From Metaphire vulgaris (lineage: Eukaryota > Annelida > Clitellata > Crassiclitellata > Megascolecidae), in the NCBI GenBank assembly GCA_018105865.1, contig CM030841.1:10807182-10871181 (forward strand): a stretch of DNA of 64,000 nucleotides. Direction: 5' to 3'. The notes below the pieces were generated by a model. The model had not been told where the DNA came from. It made no database searches and saw only the letters and a list, made by a program, of their open reading frames with translations. Each line of letters starts with the position of its first letter. Within the stretch, counting starts at the first letter, position 1. Shown here one piece after another: positions 38,834 to 49,818 of the stretch. Made by a program: the position numbers and the translations under genes.

Positions 38834-41116
38834 TATCAATGATCAGTAGTTATCACTGGATTGTTTCATTTTTTTAACTAACTGAAAGATGCAGTTAATA
38901 GATCAAATATCAAGATGACCTCTGACTTCCTAGAGGCCATTGTGCAGGCCAACTAAAAATCAAAGGATCTGGCCCTTGGTTAGCAATTAGTCATCGTTAG
39001 AAACATTGCTTTCAATGTTGGAAATTAGATGGATTTTCACTTTTTGAAGGGAGTGCAATAATGTCATATGATTTCTTGTCTCTTGAGCTCAGGCCTGAGG
39101 AGAGGGGGTGCAGCCGGTACATTGTACCGGGGCCCATGGAGTTTTCAGGGCCCAGATCCGGTGACGATAAGGTTTTTTTTTTGCTTGTCAGGCTGTTTTT
39201 TGAGAATTGACAATGTTTTTTGCTTGTCAGGCTGTTTTTGGAGAGTTGATAACTTTTTAAAATTTATTTATGATTGTCAGGCTGTTTTTGGAGAGTTGAT
39301 GTCGTTTTTTATTTATTTATGCGTGTCAGGCTGTTTTTGGAGAGTTGATGTCGTTTTTTATTTATTCAGGCTGTTTTTGGAGAGTTGATAACCTTTTTTT
39401 TGCTTGTCAGATTTTTCGCAGACTTGATAAATTTTTCTTAAGGGCCCTGCACATTTTTTTGTTCCGGGGCCCGGAATTTCTCTCGGCGGCCCTGTTTGAG
39501 CTAATCTGAAGTCAAACAAAGAAAGTACTAAAAGGTTTTCAATAAAATGATTATTGTTGCAGAGCTTTTACCTTATAAGTTTCATTTTACTCTGTGTCTC
39601 TTGTTGAGTCCTTAGTTCCAAAATCCATTAACGTTTAGTACTAATTTTGTGGTAGCTGGTGGAAATAATAAAGATACATTTATAGTTGCAAATTTTCTAA
39701 TGACTTCAAAGAAGACATACAAAATGCATGTATTCAGAGTCGTTGGATCATTGCTTAATGTTTTAGGCGATCACTGAAAGAAGAGAGCTTTTAATATTGA
39801 CTTTGTTGTTTGTGCATATATGGTTACAGTGGGTCTATTTCAGATTGGCACATTATTTATTTACTGTTGCTGTGAGCCAATGTCATTGCTTAATACTGAC
39901 CTGGAGTTGCTGTTTGATCATTGCCACCATTTGCTTCATGCAGAATACTTAAACCTCTGTTGCACTGACAATCATTTTGCTGCTTCCTATAATTATCTGC
40001 TAAAATGAATGGCCAATAAAAATTTGCTATTTCAAAGAAATATTATCATTGGTTACTGGTGAGTCTTCTGAAATATTTGCTCTGTGTAACGGCTTATTGC
40101 CAATGTTGTGAGTAGTGACATTGTCATAATTTTTGTGTTATGTAAAATTGAGTTAGTTTCTCACAACTGTTGAGACAGCAAATATCTGGTGAGCTATCTG
40201 GAGCCCAAAGATAATGAGAAGAATGAGAGCATGTTGTTGACTACCTCTATAGTGGGCCTCTCCATCCTGGCCTTTAAATTTGAAACCTCTGTCTGATTAT
40301 GGTGCACTTTTCACGTTGTAAAACTAGGCTATCAACAAGTTGGATGCAGAAGTACAGTAGATCTGACTCAATGCCTATTGTCCAGTTAGCCTCTAGGTAT
40401 GAGGTATTTTAGGCAGGATGGAGATTCTAGAGTCCTAGCTGCCTGTATGAATAGGTAGGCTGGGTGCAGGTGAGTGGGCAGAATGCCAATATGCTTATCA
40501 TAATTGATCTGAAACAGACCCTAATTAAAGCTCTCAGTGGTTTTATTGTTCTGTTCTGGTTCAACTGGGAGACATCCTAGTGCCTGTTTGCATTTCATTA
40601 TGTTGTGTAACGGCCCCCCACTTGGTGGAAAAAATTGCAAGTCAATACTTGAGCATAATGAGGACATCAGAAACTATCACTGGGTTTAGTGATGTTTTTA
40701 AAAGCAGAATGCGTCCACGCATTATTTTCAGGGGCTGCTGTATATGACTGGATTCTTTCTTCGTAGAACCAGAGCCTAAAGCCGCCCGAGAAGCCAAAAT
40801 GTCTTCCGTAGATCTTCTAGTGAAGAACATTTGGTTTTTCATCAATCTGAAATTAAATGAGACAATCTGTGAACAATTATAGGATTAAGGTCACACAATT
40901 GTTTGATAACTGCGCCACTATAGAGGTTGCAGAATTCATAATGAAACTAGGACTGCTGATTGTGCATAACTGTATAACTATTATGGCAGTGGCAAATGCA
41001 TCACATTTTGTGCCTCTAAAATTTAAAGAAATTAGCATTTTTGAAGCTGTTTCAATTTTGCTTTTATGCAGTCTTTATGTGATGAAAAATGTGGGTCTAG
41101 AGAAAGCAGTGGCAAA

Positions 41117-41177
<61 letters not shown>

Positions 41178-44100
41178 TTTATCATTATCATCATCATCAT
41201 TATCATCATCATCATCATCCTGTCACTCCGTCACAACAGTGCTGGGTGCTTACATGTGTTAACTGCCTCCACAAAGTCCTGTCTTGTGCAGCTTGATGTG
41301 CTTCATAAAGGTCCTTTCTGTGATGTTATTCATCCAAGTCATTCTTGGTCTTCCTCTGCTTTTTGCCCTTCTGTGATTCCTAGCATTATGGACTTTTCTA
41401 TGTTGTTTCCCAGTTGTGCTATATGTCCAGAATATTTCAATTTTCTCTCTTTCACTTTGGCGAATAGTAGTATTTCCATTCCTGCTTTATGGAGTACCGG
41501 TACTTCTTCATTAGTTCTGCTCTAGACTAATGGCATAAGCCACCTGGATTGCTGCTTGCCTAGTATACGTAGATCAGCACAGGGCCCTGTGCTTGTTGAG
41601 AACGGGGCTAACTCTGCCTTTTTTATCTGATCCGAATGTAGTAAATTGTGTTATTGTTGAATAAATTCCTAACTATTGTTAGATTTCAGAATGCACACAG
41701 ATCTTACTATGAGAAGAGTCTCAGAGATGTTTGCACCTGGTATAGCAGCACTCTTAGTACTGATTAGCACTCTTAGAATCTTTTTTGTTAGCTGTTACAT
41801 TTGACAGTTCACTTTTGCCAGAGTGGTCATTGAGATTCGCAGAAGAACCAATTGCCATCCTTTGTCTCATCAGTCGGTTTTCAAAATGACTCTTTTGTAA
41901 TTTTAACTCGGTGCTTACCAGTGTTGTTAGCAATGACTGTCCCCTAAAGACAAACCCCCAATGACGGGATGTGGACAAGGACCGACTCCCAAGGACGAAG
42001 ACAAGGACAAGGGGATTAAACCCCAAGTACAAGGACCACAAGGACTGACCTCTCAGGACAAGGATCAAGGATGAGGACAAGGACCGACCTGCAAGGATGA
42101 GGACTGAGCTGACGAGGACAAGGCTTTAAATTGGTCCTTAAGGAGTTCTTGAGGACAAGGACCGGGACAAGGATTAACATCACTGGTGCTTTCACTGCCT
42201 GGATGATAGTAGGCTGTTCTGACTTCTATGATGAAAAGTATAACGGTACTCTGGTGGTTTTAATAGCCTTTATTCCACAGCTGCTTAAGCATCTGTAGCT
42301 ATAGCCATTCTAACCTTTGCTGAATATCTTATCTATTAATCTTGCTGTTTCATTGTGCATTGAAGTCTAGTCACTAATCTTAACACTTGAATTGTAATAT
42401 ATTTAATTTGATCATTGAAGTACAATATTACCCTATTCTACAGATTTTGTACAGGTTTTAAATTTTTGTATCAATCGTTATATTTAGCATCTGTTGTAGA
42501 TTTCTTAAAGGCCTGTTTTGAACGAGACTCTGTCCATTCGTGATTTTGCTTCAATTATGATATATCTGTGCCTTGCAGTGCATATTGCCTAAAACCACCC
42601 TGTGTTGGCTTTTGCGGCATAATGAAAATATTGCTGACGCTTTACTGCTGGAATTTTTCAGTACATTCTCATTTATGTGCTTGTAATGCCTGGTATGGGG
42701 AATTATTATTTCTTGGCATATATGATGATGATGTATGCAATAGTGATGAAATTTCTGTGTAGAATGAAGAATATTTGCATATATTGCAACTAAAGGGTTA
42801 AAATTCTTGAAGTCTAATAATGTACTCGCTGTGAGATTTATAAAAATGGAGTTGTAAAAAATCCTACTGTAGTGTCCACAGTGTGTGGTAGATGTGAAAG
42901 AACTCACTCGTTTTGATTAGACATGCATTTGTGTAAGAAATGGTAACCAGCAGAATTTTACATCAATGTAATCTTTCATTAATAGAGTAAAAGAGCCAAT
43001 ACTTGGTGGCAGCTTCTGTTTTCAACTCTTTAGTTGCAAGTTGCCACATTTATACCTTGAAATAAACCAGATGGCCGAAACCAAAAAAGCCAAAATAAAG
43101 ATGTATTTTGTATTTGCAATGCAGGAAGTTGTAAATGATTTGATCGTTAATCATGCTTGTGATGGCCATTTATTAAGGCTAATTATGGACTATTATTATT
43201 ATTATTATTATAGACAAAATTGCTTTAGTATGTAACTTGAGATAATAAGACTGCTTGTATATGTGGATGTGTGCTTATGTGTACACGCAGAGGCGTAGAT
43301 CATAAGGGGGAGGGCTGTGGGGGACGGTCCCACTCAATAATTAGTTAAGGGGTATATAGTATCATTTATCCCCCCCCAATATTTTGTGCTTTGCTTCTTT
43401 AACCCCTTTACCAGGAACCCTAAATATATCCATCCATTTTGCTTTGAGTTGCAATCAAATACACGGTAAAGGGGTTAATTAACATCCTAAAAAATTCTGA
43501 CAATCAAAACAGTTCATCGCTAGAGAGTTAAACATATTTATGGGTGGGTACACTTAAAAAATTATTCTATTCCCCCCTCCCTAGTGCTGATAGCAGGCAT
43601 AAGCCCCTGTGCACATGCATTGTTAATGCCTAAATGCTCTGATATATAATTATAACCTTGTGATTGGACTTTTTATAGTAGTTTTAGTTATACTGAATGT
43701 TTTTATTTTGAGTGTGTTATTTTTAAGGTTTCTGAGCTAAGTCATGTCAACATACCAGTTATGCTTATGCCTGATGATTTCAAGGCATACACAAAAACTC
43801 GTGTGGATAATCACATGTTCAACAAGTGAGCGATTCAAAGACTTGTAATAATATTAAAATTGCATTGATTGCTCGTCCATACTGTTTTGCTCATATCCTT
43901 ATATCATTTAACTATCAACATTTTCAGCAGTGTCATTACAACTTGTTAGTTTTAGTTATATGCATAGTAGTTTAAGACTGTGAGATCCAGAGAGATGTTA
44001 CACATTGTTTTTTTCACAGGTTAGTTACGATAATTCTAGATTAATTGCTGATGTTCGGATAGTATGAATTATACAGTTATGGTGTAAGGGTGTCGAAACG

Positions 44101-47100
44101 GCCATATTCCACTTGGAACGTACATGCTGGTGCACAGTGGTTGGTGCACTAGTCTGCCAATTGTGAGGTCTGCAGTTCAAGCCCCAGCTGTGAAATAAAC
44201 TTGTCAGTTGTTATTGCCCCAAACACCCCCAGTTGACTCACTTGTGATTGAGTACATCAGGCATTGACCTAGAGCAGTGGTTCTTAACCTTTTTACGATT
44301 ATGTAGCCCTGAAACAAGTATAAGAAAACGAAGTACTCCTGTCAGCGTACCTTATCCCAGGACAAAAGTGTGCAACATATTGAAAATAATTTATAAACTG
44401 AAAATAATTATAAACTGCAACAAACATTTGTCACAGGTTGTGCACTTGTCACAAAGTGGGATTTTTCCTTAGAATTTCTAATTTAGTACAAAAATTTCTG
44501 CAGTATTTGTATAGTATATAGGGTAAATTGTAGTAAAAGTCCTTAAACAAACTTTATTTTAGGATTATTAAGTACCCCCACAACGTCCTTCAAGTACCCC
44601 CAAGGGGTACGAGTACCCCAGTTAAGAACCACTGACTTAGAAGGAACGGCTGTGAGGATAAGACATGGCAATGTCCCTCATTTAGCCATTGCCATGAAAA
44701 GCTAAAGCACTAAAACTTCAGTTTGTCCAATGGGTGCTGTGCTCGTGGAGTATGCCTTTACTTGTTTTGCCTTATGGTGACCAAGACAACCGTTATGAAT
44801 AACTTATGGCTGAGCAGTGTGAACGCTTTAATTTGCTGTAAAATTTGCATCACCAGTGATTTTCGCGTAAGAATATTTCCTATTTTAGATTTAGTTTTGG
44901 TTTTAGAAGTTTGGTTTTATCCAAATCTCCAGTTAGCTTTTTCCACTTACAGTTTCAGTTTTAGCATTTGTATCCGTTTTGGCATATGACGTGGATTAAG
45001 AAGCAATGAAAGCTACACTCTGTAGATCAGAACAGTTTTAGGCACTTGGACAGATGACCTATTTATAATTCATTTTAAGTGAATTGTTTGTGTTCTTAAA
45101 TTTGTCAGACACCAGCTGTACTTTCTATATTTGAAGGCTGTTGATATAATATTTGCTATATCCTGCCTGGTATTCATAATTTATTGGTTTTGCCTGTTGG
45201 TGGTTAAATATTGGCATAGCACTCTAGATCCTTGAAGTTTCAGTGACATGACTCTGATGACCAGAGAACCGGAGGATAAGTGCTGGAAAATATTTGATTG
45301 CTTCTGAGCGCTTCAACTTAACTAGGTGTTGTATCATAAATGCTCTTGAATTGCTTGCCTACTTTGACTCTGGTCAAATCACTTAGTGATAAAACTGCCT
45401 TAGATAAGATAACCAATAATGCTGTTAACAAAAAGCCACAGGAGCATTAATTGTTAGCACCTTTACATTTCTCGACCCTGCTTCGTGAGGGTGATGGCCA
45501 AATCTCTCATTTTCTAGCTTTCCTTTACACCTGGTAAGCACTTTATGTATTCATAGCTGAATCACTTGCTTGGATGTTGCAAAGAGATGCCATGAAAGAT
45601 TCTGTTTCAAACCTAAGACTTCACGACTGGCAGGTCAGCTAGCTCACTAACAACTGGACTACTGTGCTGCCAAATGGAATTGCCTTGGTACACATATAAT
45701 GTTAATGTCCTGGTGTCAGTTTTGCACGAATGAGTTACATGATGATTGATTCTGAATTTCTGACGATTTCAAGCGTTCTGTGTAGAAAAGTTCATTATTT
45801 TTGCAGAGAAAATATGCCAAGTCATTTCAAATTCAAAGAATACTGTCCCATTGTTTTTCGAAATCTTAGAGAACGTTTCAACATAGATGACGAAGCATAC
45901 TTGGTAAGCAGCATGCTCAGTGATCTGGTATCAGGATACAGACGTAGAAATTATGCCTCGCTATTCACAGTCATTTGAACTGTTGGCTTTCTTCTGTGTA
46001 TCTTTGTATCAGGATGTTTTGCATTCAGCTCTCATTTGTGGACAGTGCAAAGTAGCATTATGTAACAGGCTTGACTGAAGAGGTTTTTCATAGAGGTGCA
46101 CCCTTTTGTAAATGCTGTAAAATCTTTTACTTATATTTTTATATGTGATTATTGTTTGGTAATTTGATAGTATATTATTATCATCATAATTTTGTTTGGT
46201 TTTAACCCCTTTACCCCGGCTATCCCAAGTATACTCACGTAACTTCATCGCCCTTGCAGCAGCTGTCCCAAGTACCGGTATATGCGCACTCAACTTTCTC
46301 GAGAGAAATGCAGCGACCATCCCGAATATCCTCGCCTAAAAGCTAAAAATATCTTCGGTATCTTTGTCTTCGGTAAAAGTAATCAATATATCGAGTAGTT
46401 TTGTTGATTGTTCATCAAAAATCTAATTTTTTGTGCCCACATCAGCACATAGTTGACCCCATTATAGTGGCAGCACCTTGATGACTAGAGATTCACTGCT
46501 ATGGAGTGATATTCCCCAGAAAGGGGGGATAAATCACCCAAAATCGAAAGAAAAAGCGAATATAAATAGAATTAGAGTGAATTTGAGGTTTCTGGCCGTA
46601 GTAGAATGGAATTTTACGATGTTGAACCAGAGTTTCATTGGTTCTAGCTCTATGTGGCGCTATTCTACCAGAAAGTGGGGATAAATCACCAGAAATCGAA
46701 AGCAAGAGCAAATTCTATATAGAATTTGAGCAATTTTGAGGTTTCAAATGGTATTTTATGATGTTGAACTGGAGTTCCTAAGTCCTTGTTAGCGGCCATT
46801 CACATAGAGCTTCTAGCGCACCTTCTCTGGATCTACTAGTAGAAATTCAGTTATTGAGGACATAAAGTGACAAAGGGATACTAAACCTGACTTTTGTATC
46901 AATTTTTAAATGTTTCCTTAGCTTATATACGTTTCAAATCAGAAATATTTAAAACATTTCAAAGCAATGCGTTGCTATCCTAAAGTAAAAGGCCTTCATA
47001 GCATCAAATTTAAGAATATTAATCGATGGTAAAGGGGTTTATACATGATCTGAATGTGGATTTTATTTTTTGCTGAATGTCATTTCACAGAGGTCCCTGA

Positions 47101-48731
47101 CAAAGGATTGTCCCCTGGATACTGAACCAGTCGGTCGAAGTGGTGGCAGCCGAGCCCTTGTCTCGTGTGACAAAAAGCTGTTCATTAAGACTATTCAGAA
47201 TGAGCAAGTGGCCGAAATGCACAGGATACTAAAAGAATACCACCAGGTTGTGAACAACAGAGATTTTCAAAAGCATTTCAAACTGTCTAAGGAGTATATG
47301 CACATGGTCATTCCTTTGTCCATAATTATTTTGATTGACTTTTGTTGCGACTAATATATAAATATCGACCATGTAATCTGAGATTTAAGCTTTTATCTGG
47401 TGCATTTTTACATTTTGCCAAGAATCATTTTATTTCTCTAAGTTTCAGCGATGTTATTGTAATTTTCACAAGTTCACAAGCAGTGTGCATTCAGAATCGT
47501 CACTGAATACTATCGATTTGACATTCTATGAATGATTGTGATCATTTTGACTTTAGTATATTGTTGAACGCCATGCTGACACCCTACTTCCGCAGTACCT
47601 TGGAATGTACCGTGTAACGATCAATGACTCCGAGACGTATCTCCTGGTCATTCGTAACATATTCAGTCCTAGGCTTAAAATACACAGAAAGTATGATCTT
47701 AAGGTTTGTTAAAATTGATAAGCTTTTACTTTGCATATTCGTAAGAGGCTTCTATAGATATGGGCGATATTGCAGTATTTTCATGCATATAAGATGCACC
47801 CAATTATAAGATGCAGGTTTATACAATTTGTGTAAAGAATATTATGTATAATGGTGCCCACATATATAAGATGCACCAACAGAGTCTGACATCATTGGAA
47901 TCTCAGAGATAAGTAATACATGCTGCTCTGATCCCATGATTCAAAATACAGTAAGTCTCCAAACCCATTAATTATCATTTGTTAGAACTCGTTTATGGAT
48001 GGATTGACAAATGCATGCTGGTTATATTGTTCAAGTATGTGTTAATAGCATTATAAATATTTAAGGATGGCACTTTATCTGTTATCCACATATACTGGTA
48101 TACATTCATTAACCCTTTAAGTGTCATGATGACCAGTGCCACTCGTCATATATACCATAGACACCATGAATTCCCTGGCAGCGAAGGGGTTAATTGCATA
48201 GTGTTTCTTTGTTAATTAAAATGTCTATTATTACTGTAATAAATGCATGTCGCACATTGTCGCAGTTCCGTTATATTATATTTATCATCAGTTAATTTGA
48301 AGCTAAATGACAAGACTGTTTAGTTAGAGCTAAACCAGCAAAGAATGTAGTTCATACCTACTAAACTTTGATCTCATTCTGGTGAGAAATTTAATTCACA
48401 ATTTTACCATTCATTTGTCTAAAATTGATTTTTTTTAATGTTATAATGTAAAATAATTTTTGGAATGCGTGTAATGATTTTCATGTGCAGGGTTCAACAG
48501 TAGCTCGACAAGCAAGTGAAAAGGAGCGTGCAAAGGGTTTGCCAACATATAAAGATAATGACTTTCTCGGTGATGGTCGATTAATTCAAGTTGGAGAAGA
48601 AAAGCGAAAGAAACTTATAGAAATTATTCAGGCTGACACTGAGGTTTGTACTTGCTTATGTCTTCTTCAGACCACGGAATGATGTTTTGATGCTGTTGAT
48701 TTATCTATTAAAAATGTTTATTTTATATATA

Positions 48732-48779
<48 letters not shown>

Positions 48780-49818
48780 GATAATTCTGATGACTGCATT
48801 CAACACTTTCGACACAGCCAATTCTAATATTACCGGTAGTTTTATTCATCTGTAATAGCCTTGCATAGCCTTGCACGAGTAAATTAATATCATTTGTCTA
48901 CCAGATCCTCATGTTTCTTTTACGAATATTTAATATTGCTTTCATCATCTAAAAATGGTTCTAGAAGAAATGGAGCTTCTTCATTTAATGTTTTGGGAAG
49001 TTTGTCATATTTGTATAAGTGATAATTTCAGCGAATGTTTATGGGATTGTTAGTGTTTATTTTTTACCAGTTTTTATCCAGTCTACATCTGATGGACTAC
49101 AGTGTCTTGGTTGGGATACACGACTGCTATGCCACCGACCAGGATCGCAATGACTCTTTTGACAATGATGTTGACAATGATGCTGATGAGGAGGAAGATG
49201 AAGACTCTCCTGGTTCTGGAAATGCCAGTGTTCCTACCCCTCCCGATAGTCCAGTGGTTGTATCTCCTCCACCGATCTTTACCGGGAGCCTTGATCCAAC
49301 GTTTGAGCATTTTGGAATAAAATGTAGCGATCGTAAGTAAAGCCCGTCTATTTCTGTAGCTTTTCTTTCTATTTGTTACGTCCTGTTTATGTCAGCCTTT
49401 TTTTATTGTGTTATCTGGTTTAAAATTGATTTTTAGTCTTATTTTCATTATTTTCTGTTCTTATTTGTCAGTTTATTTGAAAATGTAAATCTAGAGAAAT
49501 TAATAGAGAGCTGCAATATTGAATGAATAATTAATCTAAGTTTTATTTGTTAAATGTATCTATTTAGTCCATTGCCTTGGGGTTTGAGTTGTCTAATGTA
49601 GCAGGATCAAAGTTTGCGTTGTGTCGATTTCAGAATGCCCTCGAGCAGAAATTTACTTCATTGCCTTGATTGACATTTTGACTCATTATGGCGTCAAAAA
49701 GCGAACAGCGCAGGCAGCAAAAACAGTGAAGCACGGAGCTGGGGCCGAGATCTCTACCGTCAAACCTGACCAGTATGCACGCCGGCTTTTGGAGTTTGTG
49801 GAAAAGATTATTGAATAA
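36094..49818 (+). CDS. PIP4K2: phosphatidylinositol 5-phosphate 4-kinase type II (PIP4K2), 8 exons
   Basis: Eight plus-strand exons (36094-36210, 43728-43825, 45807-45903, 47091-47246, 47557-47703, 48491-48643, 49071-49332, 49634-49818) join in phase into 1215 nt, 404 residues, about the length of vertebrate PIP4K2 proteins. The enzyme phosphorylates PI5P at the 4-position to give PI(4,5)P2, on cytosolic membrane faces. Landmarks: [17 protein letters not shown] segment (exon 2), ATP-binding IKT lysine (about K137), RKYDLKGSTVAR (exons 5/6), catalytic [11 protein letters not shown] (D265), the family's PTPPDSP insert (exon 7), IDILTH (D357) and activation loop [13 protein letters not shown] (exon 8). 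The [10 protein letters not shown] loop and the insert mark it as type II (PI5P 4-kinase), not PIP5K. All key residues are intact; expected to be functional. It could be the ancestor-like single copy of the vertebrate A/B/C paralogues, which is inference. Confidence 0.96.
36400..36545 (-). mobile_element. tRNA-related SINE fragment
   Basis: The minus strand has TGGTGGCTCATTCAGCAG (A-box-like) and CCAGGTTCGATCCCCATG (B-box match GGTTCGATCCC) at tRNA-like spacing. In PIP4K2 intron 1. Confidence 0.55.
36550..37237. other. intron 1 sequence, no feature recognised
   Basis: AT-rich and unique-looking. Short runs only. Confidence 0.4.
37246..38691. mobile_element. hAT element (CAGTGTTCCCTC ends) in PIP4K2 intron 1
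   Basis: CAGTGTTCCCTCAAAGG at the left; CTTAGAGGGAACACTG at the right. ATTATTGG lies immediately outside both ends (perfect 8-bp duplication). Subterminal GCTGTGAGCA and TTGCACAGC are also inverted. No transposase frame; 1.45 kb, non-autonomous. It contains the nested MITE 37988-38164. Confidence 0.92.
37988..38164. mobile_element. hAT-type MITE (CAGTGTTTATTCTAG family) nested in the hAT element
   Basis: CAGTGTTTATTCTAGCC and GGCCTAGAATAAACAGTG; TATAGTC on both sides. Being inside the 37246-38691 element, it inserted later. Confidence 0.9.
38787..38829. repeat. (TG)n microsatellite
   Basis: Pure TG repeat. Confidence 0.97.
39090..39494. mobile_element. hAT-type MITE (CAGGCCTG family, copy 2) with tandem internal array
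   Basis: CAGGCCTGAGGAGAGGG left, CTCTCGGCGGCCCTG right; flanks CTTGAGCT and TTTGAGCT (7 of 8). The interior (about 39175-39420) is five to six degenerate repeats of about 40-60 bp, each containing (T)nGCTTGTCAGGCTG and TTTTTGGAGAGTTGAT. Confidence 0.8.
39500..41110. other. intron 1 sequence, no feature recognised
   Basis: Unique-looking AT-rich intron. Longest open frames lack splice support. Confidence 0.4.
41118..41530 (-). mobile_element. LINE reverse-transcriptase C-terminal fragment with (ATG)n tail
   Basis: The minus strand reads [20 protein letters not shown], then [16 protein letters not shown] and a WST-like end, in the order expected for a LINE C-terminus (K-L-x-Y-x-G-H...G-K-x-x-G-R). 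On that strand it runs into about 100 bp of ATG trinucleotides (41118-41219), a 3' tail like that at 27662. Confidence 0.7.
41919..42185. mobile_element. hAT-type MITE made of AAGGAC repeats
   Basis: CAGTGTTGTTAGCAATG left, GATTAACATCACTG right; flanks GTGCTTAC and GTGCTTTC (7 of 8). The interior is a degenerate array of ACAAGGAC/AAGGACCGACC units. Confidence 0.8.
42190..43285. other. intron 1 sequence, no feature recognised
   Basis: AT-rich. A short (TTA)n run lies near 43193-43212. Confidence 0.4.
43288..43609. mobile_element. hAT-type MITE (CAGAGGCGTAGATC) split by a TTAA hairpin
   Basis: CAGAGGCGTAGATCATAAG left, GGCATAAGCCCCTG right; flanks TGTACACG and TGCACATG (6 of 8). Interior GGGGGACGGTCCC and CCCCCC blocks match 29331-29571. 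Box TGACAATCAAAACAG near 43498. Confidence 0.65.
43399..43478. mobile_element. 80-bp TTAA hairpin element (copy 3)
   Basis: TTAACCCCTTTACCAGGAAC ... ATACACGGTAAAGGGGTTAA; nested in the MITE above, in PIP4K2 intron 1, 250 bases before exon 2. Confidence 0.85.
43728..43825 (+). CDS. PIP4K2: PIP4K2 exon 2
   Basis: Acceptor TTATTTTTAAG; reads [20 protein letters not shown] to NHMFN; donor AACAA^GTGAGC, two bases left over. Confidence 0.95.
44096..44235 (+). mobile_element. tRNA-related SINE fragment
   Basis: TGGTTGGTGCACTAGTCTGC (A-box region) and GTCTGCAGTTCAAGCCCC (B-box region) at tRNA-like spacing. Confidence 0.5.
44275..44634. mobile_element. hAT element (CAGTGGTTCTTAACC ends)
   Basis: CAGTGGTTCTTAACCTTTTT left, CAGTTAAGAACCACTG right, the widely known hAT terminal type; flanks ACCTAGAG and ACTTAGAA. 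Subterminal AAGTACCCC repeats. In PIP4K2 intron 2. Confidence 0.88.
45540..45690 (-). mobile_element. tRNA-related SINE fragment
   Basis: The minus strand has AGTAGTCCAGTTGTTAGTGA and TAGGTTTGAAACAG, A- and B-box-like. In PIP4K2 intron 2, just before exon 3. Confidence 0.45.
45807..45903 (+). CDS. PIP4K2: PIP4K2 exon 3
   Basis: Acceptor ATTTTTGCAG; reads [20 protein letters not shown] to DDEAYL; donor TTG^GTAAGC. Confidence 0.96.
46202..47041. mobile_element. TTAA-type element with internal duplication, PIP4K2 intron 3
   Basis: TTAACCCCTTTACCCCGG left, GATGGTAAAGGGGTTTA right. A unit of about 150 bp (CCAGAAAG(G/T)GGGGATAAATC...GATGTTGAAC) occurs twice, at about 46510 and 46668. It ends only about 50 bases before the exon 4 acceptor. 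Confidence 0.7.
47091..47246 (+). CDS. PIP4K2: PIP4K2 exon 4 (ATP-binding lysine)
   Basis: Acceptor CATTTCACAG; reads [20 protein letters not shown], then [16 protein letters not shown] to EYHQ. The donor GTTGTG is weak, but exon 5 continues YIVERH exactly where the family expects it. Reading on would give an unrelated tail and a stop at 47354. Confidence 0.9.
47557..47703 (+). CDS. PIP4K2: PIP4K2 exon 5
   Basis: Acceptor TTGACTTTAG; reads [20 protein letters not shown] to HRKYDLK; donor AAG^GTTTGT. Confidence 0.95.
48109..48193. mobile_element. short TTAA-flanked element, PIP4K2 intron 5
   Basis: TTAACCCTTTAAGTGTCATG ... GCAGCGAAGGGGTTAA; 85 bp, similar size to the TTAA hairpins but with a different interior and weaker inverted repeats. 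Confidence 0.55.
48491..48643 (+). CDS. PIP4K2: PIP4K2 exon 6
   Basis: Acceptor TCATGTGCAG; reads [20 protein letters not shown] then [10 protein letters not shown] to QADTE; donor GAG^GTTTGT. Confidence 0.96.
48725..48776. repeat. (TA)n microsatellite
   Basis: TA array in PIP4K2 intron 6. Confidence 0.95.
49071..49332 (+). CDS. PIP4K2: PIP4K2 exon 7 (catalytic MDYS, acidic insert)
   Basis: Acceptor ATTTTTTACCAG; reads [18 protein letters not shown], an acidic segment ([15 protein letters not shown]), VPTPPDSP and HFGIKCSD; donor GATC^GTAAGT. Confidence 0.96.
49634..49818 (+). CDS. PIP4K2: PIP4K2 exon 8 (activation loop, stop)
   Basis: Acceptor CGATTTCAG; reads [57 protein letters not shown] to TAA at 49816-49818. 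Confidence 0.97.

Noticed and set aside
41066..41525. Open frames of poly-Ile and poly-His
   Set aside because: Translation of the CAT trinucleotide tail of a minus-strand LINE fragment.
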